A stretch of DNA of 64,000 nucleotides from Acinetobacter modestus. Lineage in GTDB: Bacteria; Pseudomonadota; Gammaproteobacteria; Pseudomonadales; Moraxellaceae. The notes beneath the pieces are model-generated. The model had not been told where the DNA came from. It saw only the letters and a list, made by a program, of their open reading frames with translations, and did not search any database. The translations under genes and the position numbers were made by a program. Of the stretch, positions 26,420 through 36,316 are shown one piece after another (position 1 is the stretch's first letter; every line of letters starts with the position of its first letter). The stretch covers positions 755,734-819,733 of the forward strand of contig NZ_BMDV01000002.1 of assembly GCF_014636095.1 (NCBI RefSeq). Direction: 5' to 3'.

Positions 26420-28993
26420 ATGGGCATGCGTCACACACATTTATTAATGCCTTTGGCACTGGTTAGTGCGATGGCAGTGGTACAACAAGCATACGCAGCA
26501 GATGAGTTTCTTGCACAAGATATACGAATTGATGGCCTCGTGCGTTTAACACCTGCAAGTATCTATTCTATGTTACCAATAAATAGTGGCGATAGAGTAA
26601 GCGATCCAATGATTGCTGAGGCGATCCGTACTTTATATGCTTCAGGTCTATTTGATGACATTAAAGCCTATAAAGAAAAAGACGTATTGGTGTTTAAAGT
26701 TGTAGAGCGTCCAATCATTTCAAAATTGGAATTCAAAGGTAATAAACTTATCCCTAAAGAAGCCTTAGAACAAGGCTTAAAAAAGATGGGTATTGCTGAA
26801 GGGGAAGTTTTCAAGAAATCTGCATTACAGATTATTGAGACTGAGCTTGAACAACAATATACTCAGCAAGGTCGTTATGATGCAGATGTAACGATTGATA
26901 CGGTTGCTAGACCAAATAACCGTGTAGAACTCAAGCTTAATTTTAATGAAGGTACTGCTGCAAAAGTATTTGATATTAATATCATTGGTAATACTGTATT
27001 TAATGATAGTGATATTAAGCAAGCTTTTGCAGTTAAAGAAAGCGGTTGGGCTTCTATTGTTACACGTAATGATCGCTATGCACGTGAAAAAATGGCAGCA
27101 AGCTTAGAAGCGTTACGAGCTCTATATTTAAATAAAGGTTATATCAACTTTAATATTATCAATTCACAACTCAACATCAGTGAAGATAAAAAACATATCT
27201 TTATTGAGGTTTCAGTTGATGAAGGCACTCAGTTTAAGTTTGGTGAAACCAAATTCTTAGGCGATGCACTCTATAAACCTGAAGAATTAAAAGCATTAAA
27301 ATTATATAAAGATGGTGAAACTTATTCACAAGAAAAAGTAAATGCTGTTAAGCAGTTACTACTTCGCAAGTATGGTAATGCAGGTTACTACTATGCGGAA
27401 GTGAATGTTGTGCCTGAAATTAATAATCAAACAGGCATTGTGAATCTAAACTATTATATTAATCCTGGTCAGCAAGTCACTGTTCGTCGTATTAATTTTA
27501 CTGGTAATACTAAAACAGCTGATGATGTATTACGTCGTGAAATGCGTCAAATGGAAGGCGCTTTAGCGAGCAATGAAAAAATTGATTTGTCGAAAGTACG
27601 TTTAGAACGCACAGGTTTCTTTAAAACTGTTGATGTAAAACCTGTTCGTGTACCTAATTCACCAGACCAAGTTGATTTAAATATTAATGTCGAAGAGCAA
27701 CACTCTGGTACAACTACACTTGCGGTCGGTTATTCTCAGAATGGTGGTATTACTTTCCAAGCAGGTTTAAGCCAAACCAATTTTATGGGTACTGGAAACC
27801 GCGTTGCGATTGATTTATCCCGTTCAGAAACACAAGACTATTATAACTTAAGTGTGACAGACCCATACTTTACCATTGATGGTGTAAGTCGTGGTTACAA
27901 CGTCTACTATCGAAAAACGAAGTTGAGCGAGAACTATAACGTTAATAACTATGTTACTGATAGTATTGGTGGTAGTTTGAGTTTTGGTTATCCAATTGAT
28001 GAAAATCAAAGTGTTAGTGCGTCATTAGGTATTGATCAAACTAAAGTAAGAACAGGTCCTAACGTTTCTACTTATATTCGTGATTATTTGTTGGCTAATG
28101 GTGGGAAACAAACAGGAACAGGTTCTTTCTGTGATGGTGATTACAAATCTCAAAGAGAAATTGATGCTCAGAAAGGTAATCCAACACCAGGTACAATTCC
28201 TGAAGGATATGACCTACCAATTAACTGTGTAGACAAGTCTTTTAATAAAATTAGTTTAAAAGAATATGGTAACGCCTTTGAAGGTGAGTTTCTAACTTAT
28301 ACTTTGAATTTAGGTTGGTCATATAATACTTTAAATAGACCACTTTTCCCGACATCAGGTATGTCTCATCGTGTGGGGCTAGAAGTAGGGCTTCCTGGTA
28401 GTGATGTTGATTATCAGAAAATGACTTATGATGCTCAAGCATTCAAATCATTACCTATGGGTTTTGTGCTTAGAGGCTACGGTAAACTAGGTTATGGTAA
28501 CGATCTTCCATTCTATAAAAACTTCTATGCGGGGGGGTATGGATCTGTTCGTGGTTATGACAATAGTTCACTGGGACCTAAATACCCAAGTGTTATCTTC
28601 CAAGCAACTGGTAAAAATGACCCGAGCCCAGAAGAAGTTGGGGGGAACGCATTAGTTCAATTTGGAACAGAGTTAGCATTACCTTTACCATTTAAGGGTG
28701 ATTGGACACGTCAAGTTCGACCTGTGCTTTTTGCAGAGGGTGCTCAAGTATTTGATACACAATGTAATGTACCAAGTGGTAATATTCTGGTAAGTGGTAA
28801 TACTGTTGATATCAAACAATATTGTAATGATAACTACAAGTTCGATTTTGGCAATATGCGTTATAGCGTTGGTGCAGGTTTCACATGGATTACAATGATT
28901 GGTCCATTATCATTAAGTTATGCTTATCCGCTTAATGATAAGAGTGGCGATAATACCAAATCTATTCAATTCGAAATTGGTCGTACTTTCTAA
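26420..28993 (+). CDS. bamA: BamA, outer-membrane protein assembly factor
   Basis: Omp85-family core of the BAM complex that folds beta-barrel proteins into the outer membrane. 857 residues: a signal peptide ending around QQAYA, five POTRA domains (about 30-430), then a 16-strand barrel with the conserved SVRGYDNSSLGP of loop 6 and the C-terminal FEIGRTF ending in Phe. An insert around 565-610 holds a cysteine pair (SFCDGD, INCVDK), likely an extracellular loop. It is followed 40 bases later by skp. Confidence 0.96.
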   Translation: MGMRHTHLLMPLALVSAMAVVQQAYAADEFLAQDIRIDGLVRLTPASIYSMLPINSGDRVSDPMIAEAIRTLYASGLFDDIKAYKEKDVLVFKVVERPIISKLEFKGNKLIPKEALEQGLKKMGIAEGEVFKKSALQIIETELEQQYTQQGRYDADVTIDTVARPNNRVELKLNFNEGTAAKVFDINIIGNTVFNDSDIKQAFAVKESGWASIVTRNDRYAREKMAASLEALRALYLNKGYINFNIINSQLNISEDKKHIFIEVSVDEGTQFKFGETKFLGDALYKPEELKALKLYKDGETYSQEKVNAVKQLLLRKYGNAGYYYAEVNVVPEINNQTGIVNLNYYINPGQQVTVRRINFTGNTKTADDVLRREMRQMEGALASNEKIDLSKVRLERTGFFKTVDVKPVRVPNSPDQVDLNINVEEQHSGTTTLAVGYSQNGGITFQAGLSQTNFMGTGNRVAIDLSRSETQDYYNLSVTDPYFTIDGVSRGYNVYYRKTKLSENYNVNNYVTDSIGGSLSFGYPIDENQSVSASLGIDQTKVRTGPNVSTYIRDYLLANGGKQTGTGSFCDGDYKSQREIDAQKGNPTPGTIPEGYDLPINCVDKSFNKISLKEYGNAFEGEFLTYTLNLGWSYNTLNRPLFPTSGMSHRVGLEVGLPGSDVDYQKMTYDAQAFKSLPMGFVLRGYGKLGYGNDLPFYKNFYAGGYGSVRGYDNSSLGPKYPSVIFQATGKNDPSPEEVGGNALVQFGTELALPLPFKGDWTRQVRPVLFAEGAQVFDTQCNVPSGNILVSGNTVDIKQYCNDNYKFDFGNMRYSVGAGFTWITMIGPLSLSYAYPLNDKSGDNTKSIQFEIGRTF

Positions 28994-29033
28994 GTATGGC
29001 CCTTAAGCTCTTAAAATATAAAAGGACGAAATA

Positions 29034-29534
29034 ATGAAAAAATTAACGATGTTGATGTTAGGCTTAGGCTTAACGGTTTCTGCTATGACGAATGCTGCTG
29101 GTATAGGTGTTGTTGATCTAGCTCGCGTAGTTGAAAGTAGCACATATCTTAAACAACAAAATGCTGCTCTTGGCCAATCAGTTAAACCAACATCGACGCG
29201 ATTAGAACAATTAGGTAAAGAATTGGAAACTATGCAGCAAAAAGCGCAAACCGATGGTCCTAAGATGAATCAAGCTGATATTCAAAAAATGACTGCACTG
29301 TATCAAGCTAAGTTAAATGAGTTCAATACAACTCAACAGGGCTTACAGACTAAAGTACAGTCTACATTGCAGTCAATGAACACTGCATTTGAAGGAAAAG
29401 TGAAGCAAGCAGCTGAGCAATTAAGAAAAGAAAATAATTTAGATCTTATTTTGAATAAAAATTCAACAATTGCCTCTGACGCTCAGTATGATTTAACTGA
29501 TAAAATGATCCAAAAGGTTAACGCACTGAAATAA
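29034..29534 (+). CDS. skp: Skp/OmpH periplasmic chaperone
   Basis: Holds unfolded outer-membrane proteins in the periplasm before handover to BamA. 166 residues: a signal peptide cleaved around AMTNAAG, a short beta strand (IGVVDLARVVESS), then long charged coiled-coil helices forming the tentacles, and a final strand (LDLILNKNSTIASDAQYDLTDKMI). It lies between bamA and lpxD as usual, with AAGGACG as ribosome binding site. Confidence 0.93.
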   Translation: MKKLTMLMLGLGLTVSAMTNAAGIGVVDLARVVESSTYLKQQNAALGQSVKPTSTRLEQLGKELETMQQKAQTDGPKMNQADIQKMTALYQAKLNEFNTTQQGLQTKVQSTLQSMNTAFEGKVKQAAEQLRKENNLDLILNKNSTIASDAQYDLTDKMIQKVNALK

Positions 29535-29537
29535 TCA

Positions 29538-30608
29538 ATGAATAGACGTAGTTATCGTTTAGAAGAAATAGCTCATCTTGTAAAAGGTGAGCTTTTTGGT
29601 GATAAAGATTTTAAGATTTCTAATTTGTCTAGTTTGGAACAGGCACAAAATCATCACATTTGTTTTGTAAATGGTGAAAAATATTTAGCACAAGCTGAAG
29701 CAAGCGAAGCAGGTGTTTATATTGTGACAACTGCATTAAAACAACAATTATCATCGAAGCAAAATTTTATCGTTGTAGAAAATCCTTATCTCGCTTTTGC
29801 AACTCTTACACATTTATTTGAGAAGAAAATTTTTCAAAGAGGTATCGAAAGTACTGCTCAAATTCATCCTTCTGCAATTGTGGCTGATAATGCTTATATA
29901 GGGCACTATGCTGTCATTGGTGAGCATTGTGTTATTGGACATAATACAATTATCCAAGCACATGCTTTTATTGATGATGAAGTTGAAATTGGTAATGACT
30001 GTTTCATTGATGCGCATGTCACGATTACTGGTGGTGCAAAGTTAAAAGATCGGGTGCGTATTCATGCGAATACTGTGGTTGGATCAGAAGGTTTTGGTTT
30101 TGCACCTTATCAAGGAAAATGGCACCGTATTGCTCAACTCGGTTCGGTAAGAATCGGTAATGATGTCCGTATTGGTTCAAATTGTAGTATTGATCGTGGC
30201 GCATTAGATGACACAATTTTAGCAGATGGCGTCATTATTGATAACCTTGTGCAAATTGCTCACAATGTTCAAATTGGAGAGAACACTGCGATTGCAGCGA
30301 ATTGTGGAATTGCAGGAAGTGCTAAAATTGGCAAAAACTGTATCATGGGTGGAGCATCAGGGGTTGTTGGTCATCTTGAAATTACCGATAATGTCACTCT
30401 TACTGCAATGTCAATGGTCACAAAAAATATTTCTGAACCTGGAACGTATTCTTCTGGAATGGGATTGTTTGAAAATAGTCATTGGAAAAAGACAATTGTT
30501 CGCCTAAGACAATTAGCAGATGTGCCATTGACCCAAATCACTAAAAGGCTTGATCATATGCAAGCTCAATTAGAGTCCCTTGAATCAACCTTTAAGTTAC
30601 GTAAATAA
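29538..30608 (+). CDS. lpxD: LpxD, UDP-3-O-acyl-glucosamine N-acyltransferase
   Basis: Third enzyme of lipid A synthesis. 356 residues: an N-terminal uridine-binding domain, then a left-handed parallel beta-helix of hexapeptide repeats (about 105-310) with the catalytic His in [14 protein letters not shown], and a C-terminal helix. It starts three bases after skp. The next gene is fabZ, which supplies hydroxyacyl-ACP metabolism. Confidence 0.96.
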   Translation: MNRRSYRLEEIAHLVKGELFGDKDFKISNLSSLEQAQNHHICFVNGEKYLAQAEASEAGVYIVTTALKQQLSSKQNFIVVENPYLAFATLTHLFEKKIFQRGIESTAQIHPSAIVADNAYIGHYAVIGEHCVIGHNTIIQAHAFIDDEVEIGNDCFIDAHVTITGGAKLKDRVRIHANTVVGSEGFGFAPYQGKWHRIAQLGSVRIGNDVRIGSNCSIDRGALDDTILADGVIIDNLVQIAHNVQIGENTAIAANCGIAGSAKIGKNCIMGGASGVVGHLEITDNVTLTAMSMVTKNISEPGTYSSGMGLFENSHWKKTIVRLRQLADVPLTQITKRLDHMQAQLESLESTFKLRK

Positions 30609-30614
30609 TTTATT

Positions 30615-31100
30615 ATGACTGAGTCTACATCTCCAGCATTTACAATGCCTGCATTACCCATGGATATTCTTACGATTCGTGAATATTTACCGCATCGTTA
30701 TCCTTTTTTACTTGTTGATAGAGTTACAGAAATAACTGAGAATAGTATTGTCGGCTATAAAAATGTCTCTATTAATGAAGAGTTTTTGCAAGGGCATTTC
30801 CCGACATACCCAATTATGCCGGGTGTGTTGATTATTGAAGCTCTCGCACAGGTATCAGGAATATTAGGCTTTGTATTGACAAATCAAAAGCCAAAAGAAG
30901 GATCATTGTTCTTATTTGCTGGCGCAGAAAAAGTAAGATTTAAGAAACAAGTTGTTGCTGGTGACCAGCTTGTCTTAAAATCAGAACTAGTGATGCAAAA
31001 ACGTGGCATTTACAAGTACAATTGTAAGGCTAGTGTCGACGGTATTGTCGCTGCAACAGCAGAGATCATTATTTCCCACCAAAAAATTGAGCAGACATGA
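30615..31100 (+). CDS. fabZ: FabZ, 3-hydroxyacyl-ACP dehydratase
   Basis: Dehydrates 3-hydroxyacyl-ACP in fatty acid elongation and competes with LpxA/LpxD for the same substrate, which explains its place in the cluster. 161 residues, hot-dog fold. The motifs are LPHRYPFLLVDRV, with the catalytic His, and GHFPTYPIMPGVLIIEALAQ, with the catalytic Glu. Its end overlaps the lpxA start by four bases. Confidence 0.97.
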   Translation: MTESTSPAFTMPALPMDILTIREYLPHRYPFLLVDRVTEITENSIVGYKNVSINEEFLQGHFPTYPIMPGVLIIEALAQVSGILGFVLTNQKPKEGSLFLFAGAEKVRFKKQVVAGDQLVLKSELVMQKRGIYKYNCKASVDGIVAATAEIIISHQKIEQT

Positions 31101-31885
31101 GTAGTCAAAACCTAATTCACCCAACCGCAATTATTGACCCATCTGCAGAAATTGCATCTGATGTACACATTGGACCTTATTGTATTGTTGGTCCGAATGT
31201 AACGATTGATGCTGGGACTAAATTACGTTCACATGTGGTAATTGGCGGTTTTACGAAAATTGGAAAAAATAATGATATTTTTCAGTTTTCGAGTGTCGGT
31301 GAAATTTGCCAAGATTTAAAGTATCAAGGTGAAGAGACATGGCTAGAAATAGGGGATAATAACTTTATTCGTGAACATTGTACTTTGCATAGAGGTACGG
31401 TTCAGGATAATGCAATAACAAAAATTGGCAGTCATAACTTATTCATGGTGAATACCCATATCGCGCATGATTGTGTAATTGGTGATCACAATATTTTTGC
31501 CAATAATGTGGGCGTTGCAGGTCATGTCCATGTAGGTAATCATGTTATTGTAGGTGGTAATGCGGGTATTCATCAGTTCTGCCGTATTGATTCATACAGC
31601 ATGATTGGTGGAGCAGCTTTAATTCTTAAGGACGTTCCTGCTTACGTGATGGCATCTGGTAATCCTGCACATGCTTACGGTATGAATATTGAAGGCATGC
31701 GACGTAAAGGTTGGACTCGAGATACGATTCAAGGTTTAAGAGAAGCGTACAAGCTGATTTATAAGGCTGGTTTAACCACTGAGCAAGCCATTGAGCAGAT
31801 TCGTAGCGACATACTGACCAAGACGCCTGAAGCACAATTGTTTATTGATTCACTAGAAAAGTCTACACGCGGTATTGTCCGTTAA
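31097..31885 (+). CDS. lpxA: LpxA, UDP-N-acetylglucosamine acyltransferase
   Basis: First enzyme of lipid A synthesis. 262 residues, a hexapeptide-repeat trimer with the catalytic His in NTHIAHDCVIGDHNI, the GNNVGVAGH-like turn, and a C-terminal helical domain. It starts inside the end of fabZ (ATGA overlap). lpxB, which follows lpxA in enterics, is absent here. A strong terminator closes the block. Confidence 0.97.
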   Translation: MSSQNLIHPTAIIDPSAEIASDVHIGPYCIVGPNVTIDAGTKLRSHVVIGGFTKIGKNNDIFQFSSVGEICQDLKYQGEETWLEIGDNNFIREHCTLHRGTVQDNAITKIGSHNLFMVNTHIAHDCVIGDHNIFANNVGVAGHVHVGNHVIVGGNAGIHQFCRIDSYSMIGGAALILKDVPAYVMASGNPAHAYGMNIEGMRRKGWTRDTIQGLREAYKLIYKAGLTTEQAIEQIRSDILTKTPEAQLFIDSLEKSTRGIVR

Positions 31886-31890
31886 AATTT

Positions 31891-31934
31891 AGAAAATAAA
31901 AAAAAGACACCGAGGTGTCTTTTTTTTATTTTCT
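31891..31934. terminator. Bidirectional terminator between lpxA and alkR
   Basis: GACACC-GA-GGTGTC core with long A-run before and T-run after (AGAAAATAAAAAAAA and complement). It serves lpxA on the plus strand and the AraC gene on the minus strand. Confidence 0.9.
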
Positions 31935-32865
31935 AATTTTCTGCTTCGATAAATTGTTGTCGATATTGCTTGGGTGATACTTCAAAAGTTCGTTTGAATG
32001 CTTGGCTAAAGGCTGTTTCAGAAGAATAGCCCACTTTATTTGCAATCAGATGAATGGAATAATTACTTTTACGTAAATACTGGCTCGCTAAGCGCATACG
32101 ATGTTGTTGTAGATAAGCCAACGGAGATTCTCCGATCACCTCATGAAATAAACTTGCAAATTTTGAACGCGACATGCAGCATTGTTCTGCAAGGGCTTCA
32201 ACCGTCCATGCATCTTCAGGATGGTTATGAATTGCAGCAAGGCTATTGCTGAGCTCAGGATGATTTAAAGCACTTAGCCATCCATGTTGATTTGAGATCT
32301 GTTGAATATGATCTCTTATACATTTGATCAATAAAATATTTACAAGATGATCAATAATAATATCTCTGCCTGCCTGAATATTTTGTGTCTCTAATGCTAA
32401 AAAGTGCAAACCAATTTGTAACCATTCAGGTGCTGTATTTTCTCCGTGTTGAATATGAATGATTGAAGGTAACGCTTGAATAAAAGGGCGTGCCATGATG
32501 GTGTCAATCTGACAACGAACACTTAAAATAAGATTTTTCTCTGACGAATCTGTACCGAATTCAATAGCATCTTCTTTATGCCCATCAAACAATTTTGAAA
32601 TATCGACTGCGTTCACAAGCTTTGTGATGGAGTTATCTGCACCCGTATGCGCTGTTCCAGAAGGAATTAGGACAATTTCACCAGCATGAGCAGTTAAACT
32701 ATTTTGTGAATCAATTTGAATGAAAACTGAACCAACTAAAACAATGTATACGATAAGTGCTGTTTGATCTTGGCACGTAAAACTCCATTCTCCTTGAGTT
32801 TTCAAGTAGATATATTCCGTATGGTTTAAATGAATATCAGCAAATATTTTACTTAAAGCATCCAT
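31933..32865 (-). CDS. alkR: AraC-family regulator, probable AlkR activator of alkM
   Basis: A 310-residue protein: an N-terminal cupin-type sensor domain (about 20-180, with GEIVLIPSGTAHTG) and a C-terminal AraC double helix-turn-helix (about 205-305) ending SSETAFSQAFKRTFEVSPKQYRQQF. It is divergent from the alkane hydroxylase gene. In A. baylyi and related strains an AraC-type AlkR in this position activates alkM in the presence of long-chain alkanes. The symbol is assigned on that arrangement plus the domain layout. The ATG at 32865 is the family-like start. Confidence 0.83.
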   Translation of the reverse strand: MDALSKIFADIHLNHTEYIYLKTQGEWSFTCQDQTALIVYIVLVGSVFIQIDSQNSLTAHAGEIVLIPSGTAHTGADNSITKLVNAVDISKLFDGHKEDAIEFGTDSSEKNLILSVRCQIDTIMARPFIQALPSIIHIQHGENTAPEWLQIGLHFLALETQNIQAGRDIIIDHLVNILLIKCIRDHIQQISNQHGWLSALNHPELSNSLAAIHNHPEDAWTVEALAEQCCMSRSKFASLFHEVIGESPLAYLQQHRMRLASQYLRKSNYSIHLIANKVGYSSETAFSQAFKRTFEVSPKQYRQQFIEAEN

Positions 32866-33055
32866 ATGATTTTTAAATTATGTATTCATTGTAAATTATA
32901 GAGAGCTATCCTAATAACTCAATATGTGTTTTTAGGACAAAAACATGGAAGATTATGCCAAAGACTTTCACATAGGTTTTTTGGACGCTTGCAACTGTCA
33001 TGAAATTCATAATTCATCAAAATATACATATATATACAAAGACATGGATAAGATG
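32866..33055. promoter_or_regulatory. alkR-alkM divergent control region
   Basis: 190 bases between the two starts. It contains an A+T-rich stretch (TATACATATATATAC, about 33024-33038), which may hold the alkM -10. There is also an in-frame ATG at 32945 with AGGA seven bases upstream, giving a 37-codon extension or leader. AlkR sites are expected here but I cannot define them. Confidence 0.4.
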
Positions 33056-34300
33056 ATGAATGCACCAGTAAATGTTGAGCAAGAACTTACGCCAGTAAGC
33101 ATTCCAAAATCGAAAACTGAATTGGATCGTAAACGTTATTTATGGGCAATTAGCCCAGCTTTACCTGCAATTGGCATTGGTATTTTAGCAGGTTATCAAT
33201 TTGCGCCTCGTCCATTGAAAAAAATCTTTGCATTAGGTGGGCCAATTGTTTTGCACATCGTTATTCCAGCAATTGACACATTGATTGGAAAAGATGCAAA
33301 TAACCCAACTGATGAAGATATTAAACTACTTGAAAAAGATCCCTATTATTCACGCTTAGTTAAAAGCTTTCTTCCATTACAATATGCAGCTAATTTTTAC
33401 GCATGTTATTTATCTAGCCGTAAAGAAACTTCTTTTATCGATAAAATCTTGTTGGGTATCTCAATGGGTGCGATCAATGGTATCGCAATCAATACTGCAC
33501 ATGAGCTTAGCCATAAACATGAGCGTATAGATCATATTCTTTCTCATCTTGCTCTTGTACCAACAGGATATAATCACTTCCGTGTAGAACATCCATATGG
33601 ACACCATAAACGTGCTGCGACACCTGAAGATCCAGCATCTTCACAAATGGGTGAAACATTCTATGAGTTCTGGCCACGTACAGTAATTGGTTCTTTCAAA
33701 TCTGCTATTGAAATTGAAACTAATCGTTTGAAACGTAAAGGTAAAGAATTCTGGTCTACTGAAAATGAATTATTGCAAGGCTGGGGAATGAGTGCTGCTT
33801 TTCATGGTTCAATGATTGGATTATTTGGTAAAGGTGTAATTCCTTATTTAGCAACTCAAGCTTTTTACGGTATTAGCTTGTTTGAAATCATTAATTATAT
33901 TGAACATTATGGTTTAAAACGTCAAAAAGATAAAAATGGTAAATATGAACGTACGATGCCAGAGCATAGCTGGAACAATAACAATATTGTGACTAATTTA
34001 TTCTTGTATCAATTACAGCGTCATTCAGATCATCATGCTTATCCAACACGTCCATTCCAAGCACTGCGCCATTTTGATGAAGCACCAGAATTACCTAGTG
34101 GTTATGCAACAATGTTATTACCAGCATTAATTCCACCACTATGGTCAAAAATGATGGATAAGCGTGTATTTGATCACTACAAAGGTGACTTGAATAAAGC
34201 CAATATCTATCCAAAACGTCGTGCAAAACTATTTAAGAAATTTGGTGTGGTTGATCAGTCTTTAGAACAGGTTCAGATTGAAGCTGTGACTGCTGAATAA
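33056..34300 (+). CDS. alkM: AlkM, membrane-bound alkane 1-monooxygenase
   Basis: Di-iron integral membrane hydroxylase that converts n-alkanes to primary alcohols using rubredoxin as electron donor. The eight-histidine motifs are all visible: HELSHKH, EHPYGHHKRAATPEDP and LQRHSDHHAYPTRPFQALR, plus the NYIEHYG box characteristic of alkane hydroxylases. Several hydrophobic segments precede the first box. The start MNAPVNV matches the known Acinetobacter AlkM N-terminus as I remember it, so 33056 is used rather than the ATG at 32945. Rubredoxin and its reductase are not in the window. Confidence 0.94.
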   Translation: MNAPVNVEQELTPVSIPKSKTELDRKRYLWAISPALPAIGIGILAGYQFAPRPLKKIFALGGPIVLHIVIPAIDTLIGKDANNPTDEDIKLLEKDPYYSRLVKSFLPLQYAANFYACYLSSRKETSFIDKILLGISMGAINGIAINTAHELSHKHERIDHILSHLALVPTGYNHFRVEHPYGHHKRAATPEDPASSQMGETFYEFWPRTVIGSFKSAIEIETNRLKRKGKEFWSTENELLQGWGMSAAFHGSMIGLFGKGVIPYLATQAFYGISLFEIINYIEHYGLKRQKDKNGKYERTMPEHSWNNNNIVTNLFLYQLQRHSDHHAYPTRPFQALRHFDEAPELPSGYATMLLPALIPPLWSKMMDKRVFDHYKGDLNKANIYPKRRAKLFKKFGVVDQSLEQVQIEAVTAE

Positions 34301-34320
34301 TCAAAGTTTTCCCAAAGCAA

Positions 34321-34355
34321 GGCACTGATGAGTCATCATCAGTGCCTTTTTATTT
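34321..34355 (+). terminator. Terminator after alkM
   Basis: GGCACTGATGA-GTCA-TCATCAGTGCC followed by TTTTTATTTT, 20 bases past the stop. Confidence 0.92.
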
Positions 34356-34459
34356 TCTTGTATAAAAAATTTAAAAAAACAACGGCTTTTATACTTTGTT
34401 GCTGTATATCTATACGTTAGAACAAACAAGAATCTTGCAATTGATTTTATGAGGCGATG

Positions 34460-35812
34460 ATGACAAAACATTATGACTATATTGCGATTGGTGGTGGTAG
34501 TGGTGGAATTGCATCAGTCAATCGTGCTGCAATGTATGGAAAAAAATGTGCTCTCATTGAGAAAGCTGAAATAGGTGGCACCTGCGTCAATGTCGGCTGT
34601 GTGCCTAAAAAAGTCATGTGGTATGCAGCACATATTGCTGAATCAATTCAAAAATATGGTCCTGATTATGGCTTTAACAGTAAAGTTGAATCTTTCGATT
34701 GGCAGACTTTAATTAACAATAGACAGGCTTATATCAATCGTATTCATCAGTCCTATCAAAATAGCCTAAGTAATAATAAGATTGATCTTATTCATGGTGC
34801 GGCTCATTTTATTGATAAAAATACTATCGAAGTCAACGGTGAGAAATTCACAGCAGATCATATCCTGATTGCAACGGGGACACAGCCATCATTGCCTGAT
34901 ATTGATGGTGTTGAATATGGCATTGATTCGAATGGTTTCTTTGAGCTAACTGCTTTACCTAAAACTACTGCCGTGATTGGTTCGGGTTATATTGCAGTTG
35001 AGTTGGCAGGGGTACTCAATTCTTTAGGTTCACAAGTTGGATTATTTATTCGTAAAGATCTACCTGTTCGACGTTTTGATTCTTTCTTGAGTGAAACTTT
35101 GGTTGAAGTGATGCAGACAGATGGAATTACTATACATACACAAGCTGTTCCTAAAAAAGTTACCAAGAATGCCGATGGCTCTGTAGTGCTTCATTTAGAA
35201 AATGGTGAAAGTCATACTGTCGACTGCTTAATTTGGGCAACAGGCCGTGAGCCAAATACGGCGAGCTTGAATTTAGAAAAAGCCAATATACAGCTCGATG
35301 ATCGAGGATATATTCAAGTCGATAAATTCCAGAATACATCCCAAACAGGCATTTATGCGGTGGGAGATATTACAGGGAAAATGGAGCTTACACCTGTCGC
35401 AGTTGCAGCGGGTCGTAAATTGTCTGAGCGATTATTCAATCATAAGCCAGATGAGCATTTAGATTACGATAATATTCCAACGGTTGTTTTCAGCCATCCT
35501 CCGATTGGAACAGTAGGGATAACTGAGCAAGAAGCGATTGAGAAATATGGTCAGCAAGCTGTGAAAGTTTATAATTCATCATTTACTGCGATGTATAGCG
35601 CCATTACGCAACATCGTCAGCCGACCAAAATGAAGCTAGTCTGTGTGGGTGAAAATGAAAAAATTGTCGGTATCCACGGTATCGGTTTTGGAATGGATGA
35701 AATTCTTCAGGGTTTTGCTGTTGCTTTAAAAATGGGAGCGACGAAAAAAGACTTTGATAATACTGTTGCAATTCATCCTACCTCAGCAGAAGAGTTTGTG
35801 ACGATGCGATAG
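34460..35812 (+). CDS. gor: Glutathione-disulfide reductase
   Basis: NADPH-dependent flavoenzyme that regenerates reduced glutathione. 450 residues, equal to E. coli. FAD site [15 protein letters not shown], redox pair in [18 protein letters not shown] site [15 protein letters not shown] site YAVGDITG, and the C-terminal catalytic [14 protein letters not shown] with the His that completes the partner subunit's active site. Two adjacent ATG codons exist (34457 and 34460), and GAGG at 34451 fits the second better. It is monocistronic. Confidence 0.95.
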   Translation: MTKHYDYIAIGGGSGGIASVNRAAMYGKKCALIEKAEIGGTCVNVGCVPKKVMWYAAHIAESIQKYGPDYGFNSKVESFDWQTLINNRQAYINRIHQSYQNSLSNNKIDLIHGAAHFIDKNTIEVNGEKFTADHILIATGTQPSLPDIDGVEYGIDSNGFFELTALPKTTAVIGSGYIAVELAGVLNSLGSQVGLFIRKDLPVRRFDSFLSETLVEVMQTDGITIHTQAVPKKVTKNADGSVVLHLENGESHTVDCLIWATGREPNTASLNLEKANIQLDDRGYIQVDKFQNTSQTGIYAVGDITGKMELTPVAVAAGRKLSERLFNHKPDEHLDYDNIPTVVFSHPPIGTVGITEQEAIEKYGQQAVKVYNSSFTAMYSAITQHRQPTKMKLVCVGENEKIVGIHGIGFGMDEILQGFAVALKMGATKKDFDNTVAIHPTSAEEFVTMR

Positions 35813-35926
35813 AGATAATTGTTTGTCTAGATCTAGATTGTGTTTTGATATGATTTATTGAGCATCAATGAAATCTAGATCATTTAATAAAACAAGTATT
35901 TATAGAGTCCCTATGTTTAATATTTA

Positions 35927-36130
35927 TTATTCTATTTTAAAATATTTGAGGAGCTGACTTGTTATTAAAGCCAATAAAGCACCTGTAAGTATTGTTATCA
36001 AGATCAATAAATTAAAATTTATCAAACCTTGATCAACCAACTTTTTTGAGAGTATAGGAAATAAAATAAATGGTAATAGTCCCATTAATCGAATTAACTT
36101 TGATCGACTTAAATTTTTTGTGATAATCAT
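35927..36130 (-). CDS. Possible small two-helix membrane protein, 67 residues
   Basis: Not recognised. After a basic start (MIITKNLSRSKLIR) two hydrophobic helices follow (about 14-28 and 38-60) separated by a polar turn, giving a plausible hairpin inner-membrane protein. The A+T-rich region makes chance hydrophobic frames likely and no clear ribosome binding site is seen, so it may not be real. Confidence 0.4.
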   Translation of the reverse strand: MIITKNLSRSKLIRLMGLLPFILFPILSKKLVDQGLINFNLLILITILTGALLALITSQLLKYFKIE

Positions 36131-36267
36131 AATAATTTAAATATTTAATAAGTATCTGATTTTAAATTACTAAAAAAATTAAATTAAAACTAGAGGGAAA
36201 GTACAAATTTAGCTCTTTATCGATAAACAACTCTATTAAAAAGATGAATGATGTAATTTTAGCAATC

Positions 36268-36297
36268 ATTGGGAAAGACTTTCTAGTCTTTCCCAAT
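36268..36297 (-). terminator. Hairpin downstream of acyl-CoA dehydrogenase genes
   Basis: ATTGGGAAAGACT-TTCT-AGTCTTTCCCAAT, perfect 13-base arms 20 bases past the minus-strand stop. The T-run on that strand is weak, so termination efficiency is uncertain. Confidence 0.65.
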
Positions 36298-36316
36298 CCG
36301 CGTCTTATTAATTAAA

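Larger units (their letters stand above)
35813..36316. other. A+T-rich gap after gor with one possible small gene
   Basis: 504 bases of low G+C. The only supportable content is the small membrane protein at 35927-36130 (minus strand) and the hairpin at 36268-36297 that follows the acyl-CoA dehydrogenase gene. The rest shows no clear repeat, RNA or promoter. Confidence 0.5.
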
